Assembly: GCF_000633355.1 (NCBI RefSeq)
Contig: NZ_AYMQ01000046.1
Span: forward strand, 55,035 to 119,034
Length of the DNA stretch: 64,000 nt
Direction: 5' to 3'
From: Serratia sp. H1w
GTDB lineage: Bacteria; Pseudomonadota; Gammaproteobacteria; Enterobacterales; Enterobacteriaceae
This document shows positions 10,102 to 20,120 of this stretch, piece by piece. Numbering within the stretch: position 1 is the stretch's first letter; each line of letters opens with the position of its first letter. The notes under the pieces are model-generated. The model searched no databases. It worked only from the letters and a program-made list of their open reading frames with translations, and was not told the DNA's origin. The translations under genes and the position numbers were made by a program.

Positions 10102-11550
10102 TTACGGGCGGTAAACCTTGACGTTGGCGTAGCCCTGCTCCAGCAGGTACAGCGCTTGTAACCGGCTCATCACACCACGGTCACAGTACAGCAGATAGGT
10201 TTTGCTCTGATCGAGATCGGCAAACTGCGTGCCTAACTTGTAGAACGGCAACGGTTTAACTTCTACCTGTGACAGTTGCAGCGGCTTCTCTTCCTGCTCA
10301 TCCACCGAGCGGATATCCAGGATCACTTCGTCAGCGCTGAATTCAGCCACGGTTTCTACTTCCGCGACCTGCTGACGTGCTTCTTCTGCAATGGTACGGA
10401 TATCGACGTTACGCGCTTCGCGCACCACGCGATCGAGGATCTCGAAGTCAAAATGCCCTTCTTCCTCTTCGATCCTGGCCTTGATCGCTTTGACCGTCGG
10501 GCTTTTCGAGATCACACCGCAATACTCCGGCATGGTCTTGGCGAAATCTTCGGTGCCGATTTCACGTGCCACGTTGATGATGTGCTCTTTATCATGTGAG
10601 ATCAGCGGGCGCAGGATCAGGGTATCGGAGGCGTTATCGATCAGACGCAGGTTGGTCAAGGTCTGGCTCGAAACCTGGCCCAGCGCTTCGCCGGTTACCA
10701 AAGCCTGCACGCCATAGCGTTCAGACACCTGAGAAGCGGCACGCACCATCATGCGCTTGAGCACCACGCCCATCTGGCCATCGTCGACCTTTTCCAGGAT
10801 CTCACCGACCACCGGCTCAAAGTCGATGGCAATAAAACGCACTTTGTGTGAGCTACCGAAACGGTTCCACAGATAGTAAGCAACCTGCTTAACGCCAATT
10901 TCGTGCGCCGCACCGCCCAGATTAAAGAAGCAATAGTGTACACGACAGCCACGGCGCATCAGCATATAGCTGGAAACACCGGAGTCAAAACCGCCGGAAA
11001 TCAGTGACAACACGTCTTCCTGGGTGCCAATTGGGTAGCCGCCAATCCCTTCGCGGCGCGCCTTGACCAGCATCAGCTTGTCGTCTTCGATCTCCAGATT
11101 CACCGTAACCTGAGGGTGTGAAAGCTTCACGCGCGCGCTTTCAATATGCTGGTTCAAACCACCACCGACGTAACGTTCCACATCCTGTGAGCTGAACTCA
11201 TGCTTGCCACGACGTTTCACTCGCACACAGAAGGTTTTGCCTTCCAGCTGTTCGCGGTAGGTCTCCAGCGTCTGCTCAAAGATATGGTGGACATCGGTAT
11301 AGGCGCGGTCTTCTACTTCCAGGATATGGTGAATACCGGGAATACGCGTCAGAGCATCGGCAATCACCGGGCGCTGATCTTCGTCTTTAGCTCGCACCTC
11401 GATAAAATCCCAGTGACGGACAACCGCCAGCGTTTCATCATACTGCTTCAGGACGTTACGAATGTTGGTAGTCAGGATCTTAATGAAGCGCAAGCGCACA
11501 GATTGACTCTTGATGGTGATTTCCGGGAACAATTTAATGATAAACTTCAT
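10102..11550 (-). CDS. thiI: tRNA uridine 4-sulfurtransferase ThiI
   Basis: Transfers sulfur from a cysteine desulfurase persulfide to tRNA U8, forming 4-thiouridine, and supplies sulfur for the thiazole of thiamine. The 482-aa product has an N-terminal ferredoxin-like plus THUMP region (about residues 1-165), a PP-loop ATP-binding motif [10 protein letters not shown] (about residue 180) and a C-terminal rhodanese domain. The rhodanese Cys lies in [15 protein letters not shown]. It has the full-length E. coli form. It is divergent from xseB, as in E. coli. Confidence 0.96.
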   Translation of the reverse strand: MKFIIKLFPEITIKSQSVRLRFIKILTTNIRNVLKQYDETLAVVRHWDFIEVRAKDEDQRPVIADALTRIPGIHHILEVEDRAYTDVHHIFEQTLETYREQLEGKTFCVRVKRRGKHEFSSQDVERYVGGGLNQHIESARVKLSHPQVTVNLEIEDDKLMLVKARREGIGGYPIGTQEDVLSLISGGFDSGVSSYMLMRRGCRVHYCFFNLGGAAHEIGVKQVAYYLWNRFGSSHKVRFIAIDFEPVVGEILEKVDDGQMGVVLKRMMVRAASQVSERYGVQALVTGEALGQVSSQTLTNLRLIDNASDTLILRPLISHDKEHIINVAREIGTEDFAKTMPEYCGVISKSPTVKAIKARIEEEEGHFDFEILDRVVREARNVDIRTIAEEARQQVAEVETVAEFSADEVILDIRSVDEQEEKPLQLSQVEVKPLPFYKLGTQFADLDQSKTYLLYCDRGVMSRLQALYLLEQGYANVKVYRP

Positions 11551-11591
11551 GGCGGTCTTTATAGTCTGATGAAAGTTACGGGTAAAAAATC

Positions 11592-11725
11592 AATACCTCT
11601 CCCCGTCGTCTTTCAAGCTGCAGCGTTGTTACCTGCACTTGCCCACCCCAGTCACTTACAATAGTAAGCTCCTGGGGTGGGCAAGCTTGTCGCCTAGCTG
11701 CAACTTGAAATCCATAGGGGATACC
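11592..11725. repeat. ERIC element (copy 1)
   Basis: This 134-bp imperfect palindrome has the ERIC hallmarks: a central CCAGTCACTTAC...GTAAGCTCCTGG and outer TTTCAAGCTGCAG and GCAACTTGAAAT arms. It lies between the divergent genes thiI and xseB. A second copy is at 55491-55616. ERIC elements are intergenic miniature repeats of enterobacteria and have no coding role. Confidence 0.9.
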
Positions 11726-11779
11726 TTTATTGGCGGCTGCAGCTAGCTGCCACTGCAAGGCTATTAGGTATACAATGGC

Positions 11780-11828
11780 GATAAGATTGATAAAATCGCG
11801 GGCTGACCGAGCTTTTATCAATCTTATC
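11780..11828. repeat. Perfect 16-bp inverted repeat upstream of xseB
   Basis: GATAAGATTGATAAAA (11780-11795) is repeated exactly in inverted form at 11813-11828 with a 17-bp GC-rich spacer. There is no T-tract on either side, so a simple terminator is unlikely. The remainder of the 11551-11961 gap holds the ERIC element and no credible gene; a possible 104-aa minus-strand reading frame runs through the repeats and is rejected. Confidence 0.6.
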
Positions 11829-11961
11829 TGGGCGCGAAGTATATCACTATCTGCCTGCGCGCCGTGCACAAAACCACATAGAAGTGCCATGATTTGCTAA
11901 TCAAGATCCGCTAGGATAGGCTCTGGTACCCCAGTTCACATGGTGATGTAAAAAGAAAATT

Positions 11962-12225
11962 ATGGCGAAAAAACCTGCACAATCAGACAATAAAGAGCAA
12001 AGCATCAGCTTTGAGAACTCTCTGAGTGAACTTGAGAGTATCGTGACCCGTCTGGAATCCGGTGAATTACCGCTGGAAGATGCGCTCAACGAATTTGAAC
12101 GCGGCGTCCAGTTGGCGCGCCAAGGTCAACAAAAACTGCAACAGGCGGAGCAGCGCGTACAGATCCTGCTCAACGACCATGACGACGATGCTGCACTGGC
12201 CCCTTTTACCCCGGACGCTGAGTAA
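11962..12225 (+). CDS. xseB: Exodeoxyribonuclease VII small subunit
   Basis: Small subunit of exonuclease VII, which with XseA degrades single-stranded DNA from both ends into short oligonucleotides. The product has 87 aa and is mainly helical, with the conserved block [23 protein letters not shown] near residues 17-39 and an acidic C-terminus. It lies 5 nt upstream of ispA in the xseB-ispA-dxs operon found in E. coli. xseA is not in the window. Confidence 0.94.
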   Translation: MAKKPAQSDNKEQSISFENSLSELESIVTRLESGELPLEDALNEFERGVQLARQGQQKLQQAEQRVQILLNDHDDDAALAPFTPDAE

Positions 12226-12230
12226 TTACG

Positions 12231-13133
12231 ATGTCTGAGTTCCACGATCAGTTACAGGCCTTCCATCAGCGCAGCGATCGCGCACTGCTTGGTTTTATCG
12301 CTCCGCTGCCGTTCAGTGATGGCAAAATGGTTTCGGCGATGCGTCACGGCGCCTTACTGGGCGGTAAACGGCTACGGCCTTTTCTGGTTTATGCCACCGG
12401 ACAGATGTTTGGCCTGAGCCTGGATAATCTGGATGCCCCGGCGGCGGCGGTGGAGTGCATCCATGCCTACTCGCTGATCCATGACGATCTGCCGGCGATG
12501 GATGACGACGACCTGCGCCGTGGCCAACCCACCTGCCATATCAAATTTGGTGAAGCCAACGCCATTCTGGCGGGCGATGCTCTACAAACGCTGGCTTTCT
12601 CGATCCTGGCCGATGCCGAAATGCCCGACGTAGCGCTGCGAGATCGGCTGGCAATGATCTCCGAACTGGCCAAAGCCAGCGGCGTTGCCGGTATGTGCGG
12701 TGGTCAATCGTTGGATCTGGAAGCCGAAGGTAAGCAAATCGATCTGCAAGCGTTAGAGCAGATCCATCGTCACAAAACCGGCGCGTTGATCCGTGCTGCG
12801 GTTCGTCTGGGGGCATTGGCTGCTGGTGAACCGGGGCGTGCGGCGTTACCTGAACTTGATCGTTACGCCGCGGCCATTGGCCTGGCGTTTCAGGTACAGG
12901 ACGATATTCTCGACGTCGTGGGCGAAACCGAAAAAATCGGTAAACGCCAAGGTTCCGACCAACAGCTTGGCAAGAGTACCTACCCGGCGCTACTTGGTCT
13001 TGACAGCGCCAAGCTAAAGGCGTGGGATCTCTATCAGGAAGCCTTGGCAGCATTAGAATTGTTGGCGACACAATCTTATAACACGGCGCCATTGCGGGCG
13101 TTAGCCAACTTCATTATTGAACGCGACAATTAA
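12231..13133 (+). CDS. ispA: Farnesyl diphosphate synthase
   Basis: Condenses dimethylallyl and isopentenyl diphosphate to geranyl and then farnesyl diphosphate, the precursor of ubiquinone, undecaprenyl phosphate and haem O. The 300-aa product carries the first Asp-rich motif DDLPAMDDDD (about residues 84-93) and the second, QVQDDILDVVG (about residue 224). The middle gene of xseB-ispA-dxs, it lies 21 nt before dxs, so a precursor-making enzyme and its prenyl elongator are made together. Confidence 0.96.
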   Translation: MSEFHDQLQAFHQRSDRALLGFIAPLPFSDGKMVSAMRHGALLGGKRLRPFLVYATGQMFGLSLDNLDAPAAAVECIHAYSLIHDDLPAMDDDDLRRGQPTCHIKFGEANAILAGDALQTLAFSILADAEMPDVALRDRLAMISELAKASGVAGMCGGQSLDLEAEGKQIDLQALEQIHRHKTGALIRAAVRLGALAAGEPGRAALPELDRYAAAIGLAFQVQDDILDVVGETEKIGKRQGSDQQLGKSTYPALLGLDSAKLKAWDLYQEALAALELLATQSYNTAPLRALANFIIERDN

Positions 13134-13154
13134 CTCCTCTGATATGAGTACTGA

Positions 13155-15017
13155 ATGAGTCTTGATATAGCCAAATACCCGACCTTGGCCCTAGCGGAAA
13201 ACCCGGAAGAGCTCCGTTCATTGCCAAAAGAAAGCCTGCCGAAGTTGTGTGATGAACTGCGGCAATATCTGCTGGACAGCGTCAGCCGCTCCAGCGGCCA
13301 CTTTGCGTCAGGGCTGGGTACCGTCGAGCTGACGGTGGCGCTGCATTACGTCTACAACACCCCATTCGATCACCTGGTTTGGGACGTGGGCCATCAGGCT
13401 TATCCACACAAGATCCTGACCGGTCGGCGTGACCGCATCTCGACCATTCGCCAGAAAAACGGCCTGCATCCATTCCCGTGGCGCGCCGAAAGCGAATATG
13501 ACGTGTTGTCCGTTGGCCACTCTTCAACCTCAATCAGTGCGGGTCTGGGCATGGCCGTGGCCGCCGCGCGTGAAGGCAAAAACCGCCGCACCGTCTGCGT
13601 GATTGGCGATGGTGCCATCACCGCTGGTATGGCGTTTGAAGCCATGAACCACGCTGGCGACATCACCCCGGATATGCTGGTGGTGCTGAATGATAACGAA
13701 ATGTCGATCTCCGAAAATGTCGGGGCGTTAAATAATCATCTGGCGCAGTTGCTGTCTGGCAAGCTCTACTCCACGCTACGCGAAGGCGGTAAAAAGGTGC
13801 TCTCCGGCCTGCCGCCGATCAAAGAGCTGATCAAGCGTACCGAAGAACACCTCAAAGGCATGGTAGTGCCTGGCACGCTGTTTGAAGAACTTGGCTTTAA
13901 CTACATTGGCCCGGTAGATGGGCATGACGTGCAGGCATTAACCGCCACGCTGAGAAACATGCGAGACCTGAAAGGCCCACAGTTACTGCATATCATGACC
14001 AAGAAAGGTCGTGGCTATGCTCCGGCAGAAAAGGATCCGATCAGCTTCCATGCGGTGCCCAAATTCGATCCTGCCAGCGGCACTCTGCCAAAAAGTGCTG
14101 GCGGTCTGCCAACCTATTCCAAAATCTTTGGTGAATGGCTGTGTGAAACGGCAGCCAAAGACAGCCAGTTGATGGCAATCACTCCGGCCATGCGCGAAGG
14201 CTCCGGTATGGTGCAGTTCTCACGTGACTATCCGCAGCAATATTTCGATGTGGCGATCGCCGAACAGCATGCGGTAACTTTCGCCGCCGGGTTGGCGATT
14301 GGCGGTTACAAGCCGGTGGTAGCAATCTACTCCACCTTCTTGCAGCGCGCCTACGATCAGGTGATCCACGACGTGGCGATCCAGAACCTGCCGGTCATGT
14401 TTGCCATCGATCGCGGCGGCATTGTCGGGGCCGACGGCCAGACTCACCAGGGCGCATTCGATATTTCATTCCTGCGTTGTATCCCCAACATGGTGATCAT
14501 GACGCCGAGCGATGAAAATGAATGCCGCCAGATGCTGTTTACCGGTTATCACCATAACGATGGCCCAACGGCGGTACGCTACCCACGGGGTAACGGTACG
14601 GGCGCAACGCTGGAGCCTTTGGCCGCATTGCCGTTAGGTAAAGGCATCGTGCGCCGCGAAGGGGAAAAAACCGCTATCCTCAACTTTGGTACCCTGCTGG
14701 CGGAAGCCGCTCAGGTGGCCGAAGCGATGAATGCCACGCTGGTAGACATGCGCTTTGTCAAACCGCTGGACGAACAGCTGGTGCTGGAAATGGCCGCCAG
14801 CCACGAAGTGCTGGTGACGCTGGAAGAAAACGCCATTATGGGCGGAGCTGGCAGCGGAGTTAACGAGCTGCTGATGGCTAAACGTCGAGTCGTTCCCGTG
14901 CTGAATATTGGCCTGCCTGATTACTTTATTCCACAGGGCGGCCAGGAAGAGATCCGCAGCGATCTGGGCCTGGATGCGGCCGGTATTCAACGCCAGATCG
15001 AAACCTGGTTGGCATAA
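13155..15017 (+). CDS. dxs: 1-deoxy-D-xylulose-5-phosphate synthase
   Basis: Thiamine-diphosphate enzyme that joins pyruvate and glyceraldehyde 3-phosphate in the first step of the MEP isoprenoid pathway; its product also feeds thiamine and pyridoxal synthesis. It has 620 aa, the E. coli length. The TPP-binding motif starts [13 protein letters not shown] (about residue 152) and the transketolase-type pyrimidine domain contains [14 protein letters not shown] (about residue 366). Its neighbours thiI and thiL also depend on this branch of metabolism. Confidence 0.97.
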   Translation: MSLDIAKYPTLALAENPEELRSLPKESLPKLCDELRQYLLDSVSRSSGHFASGLGTVELTVALHYVYNTPFDHLVWDVGHQAYPHKILTGRRDRISTIRQKNGLHPFPWRAESEYDVLSVGHSSTSISAGLGMAVAAAREGKNRRTVCVIGDGAITAGMAFEAMNHAGDITPDMLVVLNDNEMSISENVGALNNHLAQLLSGKLYSTLREGGKKVLSGLPPIKELIKRTEEHLKGMVVPGTLFEELGFNYIGPVDGHDVQALTATLRNMRDLKGPQLLHIMTKKGRGYAPAEKDPISFHAVPKFDPASGTLPKSAGGLPTYSKIFGEWLCETAAKDSQLMAITPAMREGSGMVQFSRDYPQQYFDVAIAEQHAVTFAAGLAIGGYKPVVAIYSTFLQRAYDQVIHDVAIQNLPVMFAIDRGGIVGADGQTHQGAFDISFLRCIPNMVIMTPSDENECRQMLFTGYHHNDGPTAVRYPRGNGTGATLEPLAALPLGKGIVRREGEKTAILNFGTLLAEAAQVAEAMNATLVDMRFVKPLDEQLVLEMAASHEVLVTLEENAIMGGAGSGVNELLMAKRRVVPVLNIGLPDYFIPQGGQEEIRSDLGLDAAGIQRQIETWLA

Positions 15018-15023
15018 TCTAGC

Positions 15024-15049
15024 GTAGGGGCGTGCCACAGCGTGCGCCC
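15024..15049. repeat. GTAGGGGCG short palindromic repeat, divergent copy
   Basis: A variant of the GTAGGGGCGC-NGCATGC-TGCGCCC family lies directly after dxs; here the core reads GTGCCACAGCGTGC. Better copies are at 20688, 28164, 41185, 53355 and 61040. Confidence 0.55.
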
Positions 15050-15138
15050 TGATCATTTTCATCCCCCAACGCCACACCCATCATTTCTGCATCATTTTCC
15101 ACTACAGTGACTTTTTAAACGGTACACAGGAGAGAGGC

Positions 15139-16113
15139 ATGAAATATCTGAAACTGGGTAACACCGATTTAAACATTTCCCGTATCTGTCTGGGTTGTAT
15201 GACCTATGGCGAGCCCTCACGTGGCAACCACGCCTGGACGCTACCGGAGGAGAGCAGCCGTCCGCTGATCAAACAGGCGCTGGAGGCGGGTATCAACTTC
15301 TTTGATACCTCCAACAACTATTCCGATGGCAGCAGCGAGGAGATCGTGGGCCGGGCGCTGCACGACTATGCACGCCGCGACGAGGTGGTGATTGCCACCA
15401 AAGTCTATAACCAGATGAGCAATCTGGAGCGTGGCCTGTCACGCCCGAAGGTCATGCAGTCGATCGACGACAGCCTGCAACGCTTAGGTACCGACTACGT
15501 CGATTTACTGCAAATCCACCGCTGGGATTATGAAACTCCGATCGAAGAAACGCTGGAAGCCCTGCATGACGTGGTGAAAGCCGGCAAGGCGCGCTATATC
15601 GGCGCTTCTTCGATGTATGCCTGGCAATTTGCCAAAGCGCTGTATACCGCCGATTTGCACGGCTGGACACGCTTTGCCAGCATGCAGGATCAATACAACC
15701 TGATCCAACGTGAAGAAGAACGTGAAATGCATCCGCTATGCGCCGCAGAAGGGATTGCAGTACTTCCCTGGAGTCCATTGGCGCGTGGCAGGCTGACACG
15801 CCCTTGGGGGGAAACCACCGCGCGGCTGGTCAGCGACCAATATGGTAAAACCCTGTATGACGCGACCGAAGGGGTTGATGCCTTGATTGCCGAGCGTGTA
15901 GCCACCATTGCGGAACAACGTGGCGTTTCACGGGCACAAGTCGCCCTGGCATGGCTGTTGAGTAAACCGGTAGTGACTGCGCCGATTATTGGTGCCTCAC
16001 GCAGCGAACACTTGCTCGACGCCGTTGCCGCCATTGATCTGGAGCTGACATCACAAGAGATTGCTGAACTGGAAACAGCCTATGTGCCGCATCATGTGGT
16101 CGGTTTTGAATAA
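15139..16113 (+). CDS. yajO: Aldo/keto reductase YajO
   Basis: NADPH-dependent aldo/keto reductase of the Tas/YajO type, 324 aa as in E. coli. The TIM-barrel signature is present: the catalytic Asp/Tyr in FFDTSNNYSDG (residues about 54-64), a Lys in ATKVYN, and the substrate His in LQIHRWDYETP. In E. coli YajO has been linked to 1-deoxyxylulose 5-phosphate formation, which fits its position after dxs; the natural substrate remains uncertain. An AGGAGAGAGG site precedes the ATG. Confidence 0.92.
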   Translation: MKYLKLGNTDLNISRICLGCMTYGEPSRGNHAWTLPEESSRPLIKQALEAGINFFDTSNNYSDGSSEEIVGRALHDYARRDEVVIATKVYNQMSNLERGLSRPKVMQSIDDSLQRLGTDYVDLLQIHRWDYETPIEETLEALHDVVKAGKARYIGASSMYAWQFAKALYTADLHGWTRFASMQDQYNLIQREEEREMHPLCAAEGIAVLPWSPLARGRLTRPWGETTARLVSDQYGKTLYDATEGVDALIAERVATIAEQRGVSRAQVALAWLLSKPVVTAPIIGASRSEHLLDAVAAIDLELTSQEIAELETAYVPHHVVGFE

Positions 16114-16136
16114 CTGCAACGCGTAGTCAAAAATGC

Positions 16137-16165
16137 AAAAACCCGACTGGTGAGGTCGGGTTTTT
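16137..16165 (+). terminator. yajO terminator
   Basis: AAAAACCCGAC pairs with GTCGGGTTTTT around a 7-nt loop; the A-run on one side and T-run on the other make it bidirectional. It separates the convergent genes yajO and thiL. A second weak hairpin (CGGCC...GGCCG) follows at about 16171-16191. Confidence 0.85.
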
Positions 16166-16297
16166 ACGTTTCGGCCGATAACTCTGGCCGGAACTGAGCC
16201 ATCTTTTACTAACCAATTGAGAATAAGTTAGAAGACAAGCAGATGCAATTTCGTACAGTTATGCGCTGATAGGTTTGCCGCCTCCGACCTTACTATT

Positions 16298-17284
16298 TTA
16301 CGACCCTTGAGCGCTACCAAAGTGATCGTAACCGCTCCACGGCAGTTCAACCTCTTGCTGTTCGCGATAGAACTTCATCCCTTCAGACTGCGGGCCGATC
16401 TGGCCAATACAGGTGTAGTCCGCACCTAAATGGCTTAACGCCACTTCCAGCGCTCCCCGATTGATCTCGGGCACCGTAAAGCACAGCTCGTAATCTTCCC
16501 CGCCGGTCAATGCCCAGCGCAATGCCTGTTCGGCATCGGTATTGCTGGTCAGCGTCTGCGACATTGGCAGTTCATCCAACTCGATACGGGCACCGCACTC
16601 GGAGGCTTTCAGTACGTGTTGCAGATCTGAAATCAGGCCGTCGGAGAGATCGATCGCCGAACTGGCCAAATCACGCAGCGCCTGGCCTTGCAGCACACGC
16701 GGCTGCGGACGCAGATGACGCGCCAGCAAATAGTCCCGGGACACTTGATCAGACACTTGCAAACGATCTTGCAGGATGGCCAATCCGGCAGCGCTGTCGC
16801 CCAGCGTACCGGTCACGTAAATCCAGTCGCCAATGCGTGCACCGCTGCGGGTTAATGCCCGCCCGGCCGGGATAAGGCCGTGGATCGTCAACGTCATACT
16901 CAGCGGGCCACGAGTAGTGTCGCCGCCAATCAATTGCATGCCGTAGTAATTCATCTGTTCGAACAGGCTATCGCTGAACCCCTTGAGCCACTCTTCGTTG
17001 ACTTCCGGCAACGTCAACGCCAGCGAAAGCCACGCGGGATCGGCGCCCATTGCCGCCAGGTCGCTCAGGTTTACCGCCAGTGCTTTATAGCCGAGATCGG
17101 CAGGATCAATATCTGCCAAGAAGTGAATGCCTGACACCAGGGTATCGGTGCTGATGGCTAAAAGCTGTTTTTCTGCCACTGTCAGCAGTGCACAGTCATC
17201 GCCAATGCCTAGCTGTACATCCCGGCGCACACTTTTGAACCGGTCAAAATAGCGGGCAATGAGATCAAATTCGCCACATGCCAT
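16298..17284 (-). CDS. thiL: Thiamine-monophosphate kinase
   Basis: Phosphorylates thiamine monophosphate to the active cofactor thiamine diphosphate using ATP. The 328-aa product belongs to the AIR synthase/PurM fold family. It begins [13 protein letters not shown] and shows the metal/ATP motif GIGDDCALL (about residue 27) and LIGGDTTRG (about residue 117). It lies 45 nt after nusB in the nrdR-ribDE-nusB-thiL run. In E. coli pgpA follows and overlaps thiL; here thiL is the last gene, with only 184 bp and a terminator before yajO. Confidence 0.95.
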   Translation of the reverse strand: MACGEFDLIARYFDRFKSVRRDVQLGIGDDCALLTVAEKQLLAISTDTLVSGIHFLADIDPADLGYKALAVNLSDLAAMGADPAWLSLALTLPEVNEEWLKGFSDSLFEQMNYYGMQLIGGDTTRGPLSMTLTIHGLIPAGRALTRSGARIGDWIYVTGTLGDSAAGLAILQDRLQVSDQVSRDYLLARHLRPQPRVLQGQALRDLASSAIDLSDGLISDLQHVLKASECGARIELDELPMSQTLTSNTDAEQALRWALTGGEDYELCFTVPEINRGALEVALSHLGADYTCIGQIGPQSEGMKFYREQQEVELPWSGYDHFGSAQGS

Positions 17285-17329
17285 GGTCTGTCTTCCAAAG
17301 AAGTAAGGCCGGTTTCCCGGCCTTACGTT

Positions 17330-17746
17330 TTATTTTTTCTTGCGGATGCTGGGGGCTGCTTTATCCAGCACGCCATTCACAAACTTGTGGCTATCTTCCG
17401 CGCCGAAGGTTTTCGCCAGTTCGATCGCTTCGTTGATGGCCACTTTGTAAGGGACATCTTCACGCATTTTCAGCTCGAACAGCGCAATGCGCAGCACGGC
17501 TCTTTCCACCTGGCCCAATTCTTCAAGCTGGCGCGACAGGAAGGGGGCCATCAGGCCATCCAGCATACCTGCGTTGACTGCCACACCGGACAGCAGCTCA
17601 CGAAAATAGGCGACGTCAACATCTTTGACATCCTGCTCCGTCAGGAACTGGTGTTCAACATCGGCAATGTCATTTTTAGACAACTGCCAAGAATAAATCG
17701 CTTGAACAGCGCACTCACGAGCGCGACGACGAGCAGCAGGTTTCAC
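17330..17746 (-). CDS. nusB: Transcription antitermination factor NusB
   Basis: All-helical RNA-binding protein, 138 aa, that with S10 (NusE) binds boxA RNA and promotes antitermination of rRNA operons. The N-terminal [16 protein letters not shown] block (residues 4-19) is the family signature and forms part of the RNA-binding face. It lies 21 nt downstream of ribE, in the same order as E. coli, so riboflavin genes and nusB probably share a transcript. Confidence 0.96.
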   Translation of the reverse strand: MKPAARRRARECAVQAIYSWQLSKNDIADVEHQFLTEQDVKDVDVAYFRELLSGVAVNAGMLDGLMAPFLSRQLEELGQVERAVLRIALFELKMREDVPYKVAINEAIELAKTFGAEDSHKFVNGVLDKAAPSIRKKK

Positions 17747-17767
17747 GGAATTCCCCTTAAACTAAAT

Positions 17768-18238
17768 TCAGGCTTTAATAGCTTTGATTACATTAATCAT
17801 TTCAAGTGCGGTCAGGGCGGCTTCTGCGCCTTTGTTGCCCGCTTTGGTGCCGGCACGCTCGATCGCTTGTTCGATGCTTTCGGTGGTCAGCACGCCAAAG
17901 GCAACCGGGATCTCGGTATTCATTGAGACATTGCCCAGACCGGAGCTGGCTTCGCCCGCCACATATTCGAAGTGCGCGGTGCCCCCACGGATCACCGTAC
18001 CCAGCGCAATTACCGCATCATATTTGCCGGTGTTAGCCAGCACGCGTGCGGTTAATGGCAGCTCGTAAGCGCCTGGGACCCAAACAACGGTGATGTTGTC
18101 ATCAGCAACCTGGCCGATACGCTTCAGTGCATCAATGGCACCTTGCAGCAGGCTGTCGTTGATGAAATTGTTAAAACGTGCAATTGCGATCGCCACACGG
18201 GCATTAGGAGTAGCAACAACACCTTCGATAACTTTCAT
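17768..18238 (-). CDS. ribE: 6,7-dimethyl-8-ribityllumazine synthase
   Basis: Penultimate enzyme of riboflavin synthesis; it condenses the ribitylamino-pyrimidinedione with dihydroxybutanone phosphate to form lumazine, usually as a 60-subunit shell. The 156-aa product has the PGAYELPL motif (about residue 57) and the catalytic His in [14 protein letters not shown] (about residue 89). The gene is also called ribH. A 119-bp gap with GC-rich imperfect hairpins separates it from ribD; no FMN riboswitch was recognised there. Confidence 0.96.
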   Translation of the reverse strand: MKVIEGVVATPNARVAIAIARFNNFINDSLLQGAIDALKRIGQVADDNITVVWVPGAYELPLTARVLANTGKYDAVIALGTVIRGGTAHFEYVAGEASSGLGNVSMNTEIPVAFGVLTTESIEQAIERAGTKAGNKGAEAALTALEMINVIKAIKA

Positions 18239-18357
18239 GGGCTTTCCTTAAAAATGGGTTCATACCCCGCAGGGGGGCGGATTCTATCATATTCTTTGCC
18301 CGCCTGCGCGGCGCTTTTGTAAAACGCGGCTACACCGGCAGGCAAAGGTCACATTCT

Positions 18358-19464
18358 CTATTTGGCGGTTAACCGCAGGCGCAGATCGGGACCAATCTGG
18401 CGCACCTCGCTAAAGACAAACTCAGGCACATCGGCCAGTTGCGTCAAACCTGGCAACTGGCACAGGCCACGGGCATTATCACCCAATAATTTTGGCGCGA
18501 TGTACACAATGAGCTCATCCACCAGCCCGGCCCGCAACAGTGCACCGGCAAGCTGCGCGCCAGCCTCGACCCAGATGCTGTTCACCTGACGTTTGGCCAG
18601 TTGCATCATCATCACCACCAGATCGATACCACCGCCGTGCAGCGGGAAGGAGAGTTGCTCGACACCGGCTGGCCAAACCCGATCGTCTGGCTGCTGACGT
18701 GCCAACCAGGTAATACCCGGCTGCTGCACGACCCGGTGTTGCGGCGTTACCCGGTTCTGGCTGTCTACAATAATCCGCAATGGCTGACGTAGGCTGTCAC
18801 GCGGGTAGATCTGTTGGGTTTCACTGCTCAGTTCATCCCAACGCACCGTCAGCGCAGGATCGTCGGCCAACACGGTAGCGCTGGTGCTGAGGATCGCCGA
18901 ACTGGCCGCCCGCAACTCCTGCACATCTCGCCGTGCCTGCGGTGAGGTGATCCACTGACTTTCTCCAGAGGCCATCGCCGTACGGCCATCCAGTGAAGCC
19001 CCCAGCTTGAGCTGCACATAGGGAAACCCGGTGCGCATACGCTTGAGGAACCCCAGATTAACGGCTTCCGCTTCTGCCAGCATCACGCCGTGGCGCACAT
19101 CGATACCCGCCTGTTGCAGCTTGTAGAGTCCACGCCCGGCAACTTGCGGGTTGGGATCTTGCATAGCGGCAACTACGCGGCTGACTCCAGCCTCGATCAA
19201 CGCGTCAGCACAAGGAGGCGTGCGGCCATGATGGCTACAAGGTTCGAGCGTGACATAGGCCGTAGCCCCGCGCGCCTTTTCCCCTGCCATGCGCAGAGCG
19301 TGAACCTCCGCATGAGGCTCACCGGCCCGCAAATGGAAACCTTCGCCCACGATGTTGCCATCGCGCACGATAACGCAGCCCACGTTGGGATTCGGTGTGG
19401 TGGTAAAGCGCCCCAAACGCGCCAGCTCAAAGGCGCGCGCCATATAGAATTCGTCGTTTTGCAT
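18358..19464 (-). CDS. ribD: Bifunctional riboflavin deaminase/reductase RibD
   Basis: Two consecutive steps of riboflavin synthesis are joined in one chain: an N-terminal zinc deaminase and a C-terminal NADPH reductase. The start MQNDEFYMARAF at 19464 gives 368 aa; the in-frame ATG at 19545 adds 27 residues that overlap nrdR and is rejected. The deaminase zinc site is HAEVHAL (about residue 50) with PCSHHGRTPPC (about residues 74-84). The reductase begins near residue 145 (PYVQLKLGASLDGR). It starts 10 nt after nrdR ends. Confidence 0.95.
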   Translation of the reverse strand: MQNDEFYMARAFELARLGRFTTTPNPNVGCVIVRDGNIVGEGFHLRAGEPHAEVHALRMAGEKARGATAYVTLEPCSHHGRTPPCADALIEAGVSRVVAAMQDPNPQVAGRGLYKLQQAGIDVRHGVMLAEAEAVNLGFLKRMRTGFPYVQLKLGASLDGRTAMASGESQWITSPQARRDVQELRAASSAILSTSATVLADDPALTVRWDELSSETQQIYPRDSLRQPLRIIVDSQNRVTPQHRVVQQPGITWLARQQPDDRVWPAGVEQLSFPLHGGGIDLVVMMMQLAKRQVNSIWVEAGAQLAGALLRAGLVDELIVYIAPKLLGDNARGLCQLPGLTQLADVPEFVFSEVRQIGPDLRLRLTAK

Positions 19465-19474
19465 GCGGATCCCG

Positions 19475-19924
19475 TTAATCCTGCAGTTTGGCGATCTCTT
19501 CGCCAAACTCGCGAATGTCTTCAAAACTGCGATATACCGAAGCAAAACGGATATAAGCGACCTTATCCAGCTTCTTTAACGCATCCATCACCAGGTTGCC
19601 GACCATTTTGGTGGGCACTTCACGCTCGCCAGTCGCTCGCAACTGGGATTTGATATGGTTGATGGCGTTTTCCACGTCGTCGGAACTGACCGGGCGCTTT
19701 TCCAGCGCTTTCAGCATGCCACGGCGTAGTTTATCTTCATTGAACGGTTCGCGGACTTCATCACTTTTAATCACCCGTGGCAGCACCAATTCAGCCACTT
19801 CAAAAGTGGTAAAACGTTCATTACAGACCAGACATTGGCGACGACGGCGCACCTGCGATCCATCACCCACCAGACGGGAATCAATCACTTTGGTATCAAC
19901 GGCAGCGCAGAAAGGGCAATGCAT
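19475..19924 (-). CDS. nrdR: Transcriptional repressor NrdR
   Basis: ATP/dATP-sensing repressor of the ribonucleotide reductase operons. The 149-aa product has an N-terminal zinc ribbon, CPFC at residues 3-6 and CLVC near 31-34, and an ATP-cone domain from about residue 46 ([14 protein letters not shown]). It is the first gene of the nrdR-ribD-ribE-nusB-thiL group, as in E. coli. Its target nrd operons lie outside the window. Confidence 0.96.
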   Translation of the reverse strand: MHCPFCAAVDTKVIDSRLVGDGSQVRRRRQCLVCNERFTTFEVAELVLPRVIKSDEVREPFNEDKLRRGMLKALEKRPVSSDDVENAINHIKSQLRATGEREVPTKMVGNLVMDALKKLDKVAYIRFASVYRSFEDIREFGEEIAKLQD

Positions 19925-20120
19925 AACTCGTCCTGATAAGCGTTTTTATAGTTGAATACAGTTTACCCCGAACTACCGCCACAACAAAGACCGCCGGACA
20001 TTTGTTGCGAATTGCGGCCATGATTGTGCAATAAAACAGCCAGAGCGGGCGCTGAACATGACTTTGACCCGCGATCGGGCTAAGCTGGTAACCAGTGTTA
20101 TTGAAGAGGAAATTGCCGCT

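Noticed and set aside
11576..11890. 104-codon minus-strand frame between thiI and xseB
   Set aside because: It runs through the ERIC element and the inverted repeat, so it is a product of repeat sequence.
18239..18357. Possible FMN riboswitch between ribD and ribE
   Set aside because: The GC-rich hairpins do not show the conserved RFN element; in enterobacteria this riboswitch is upstream of ribB, not here.
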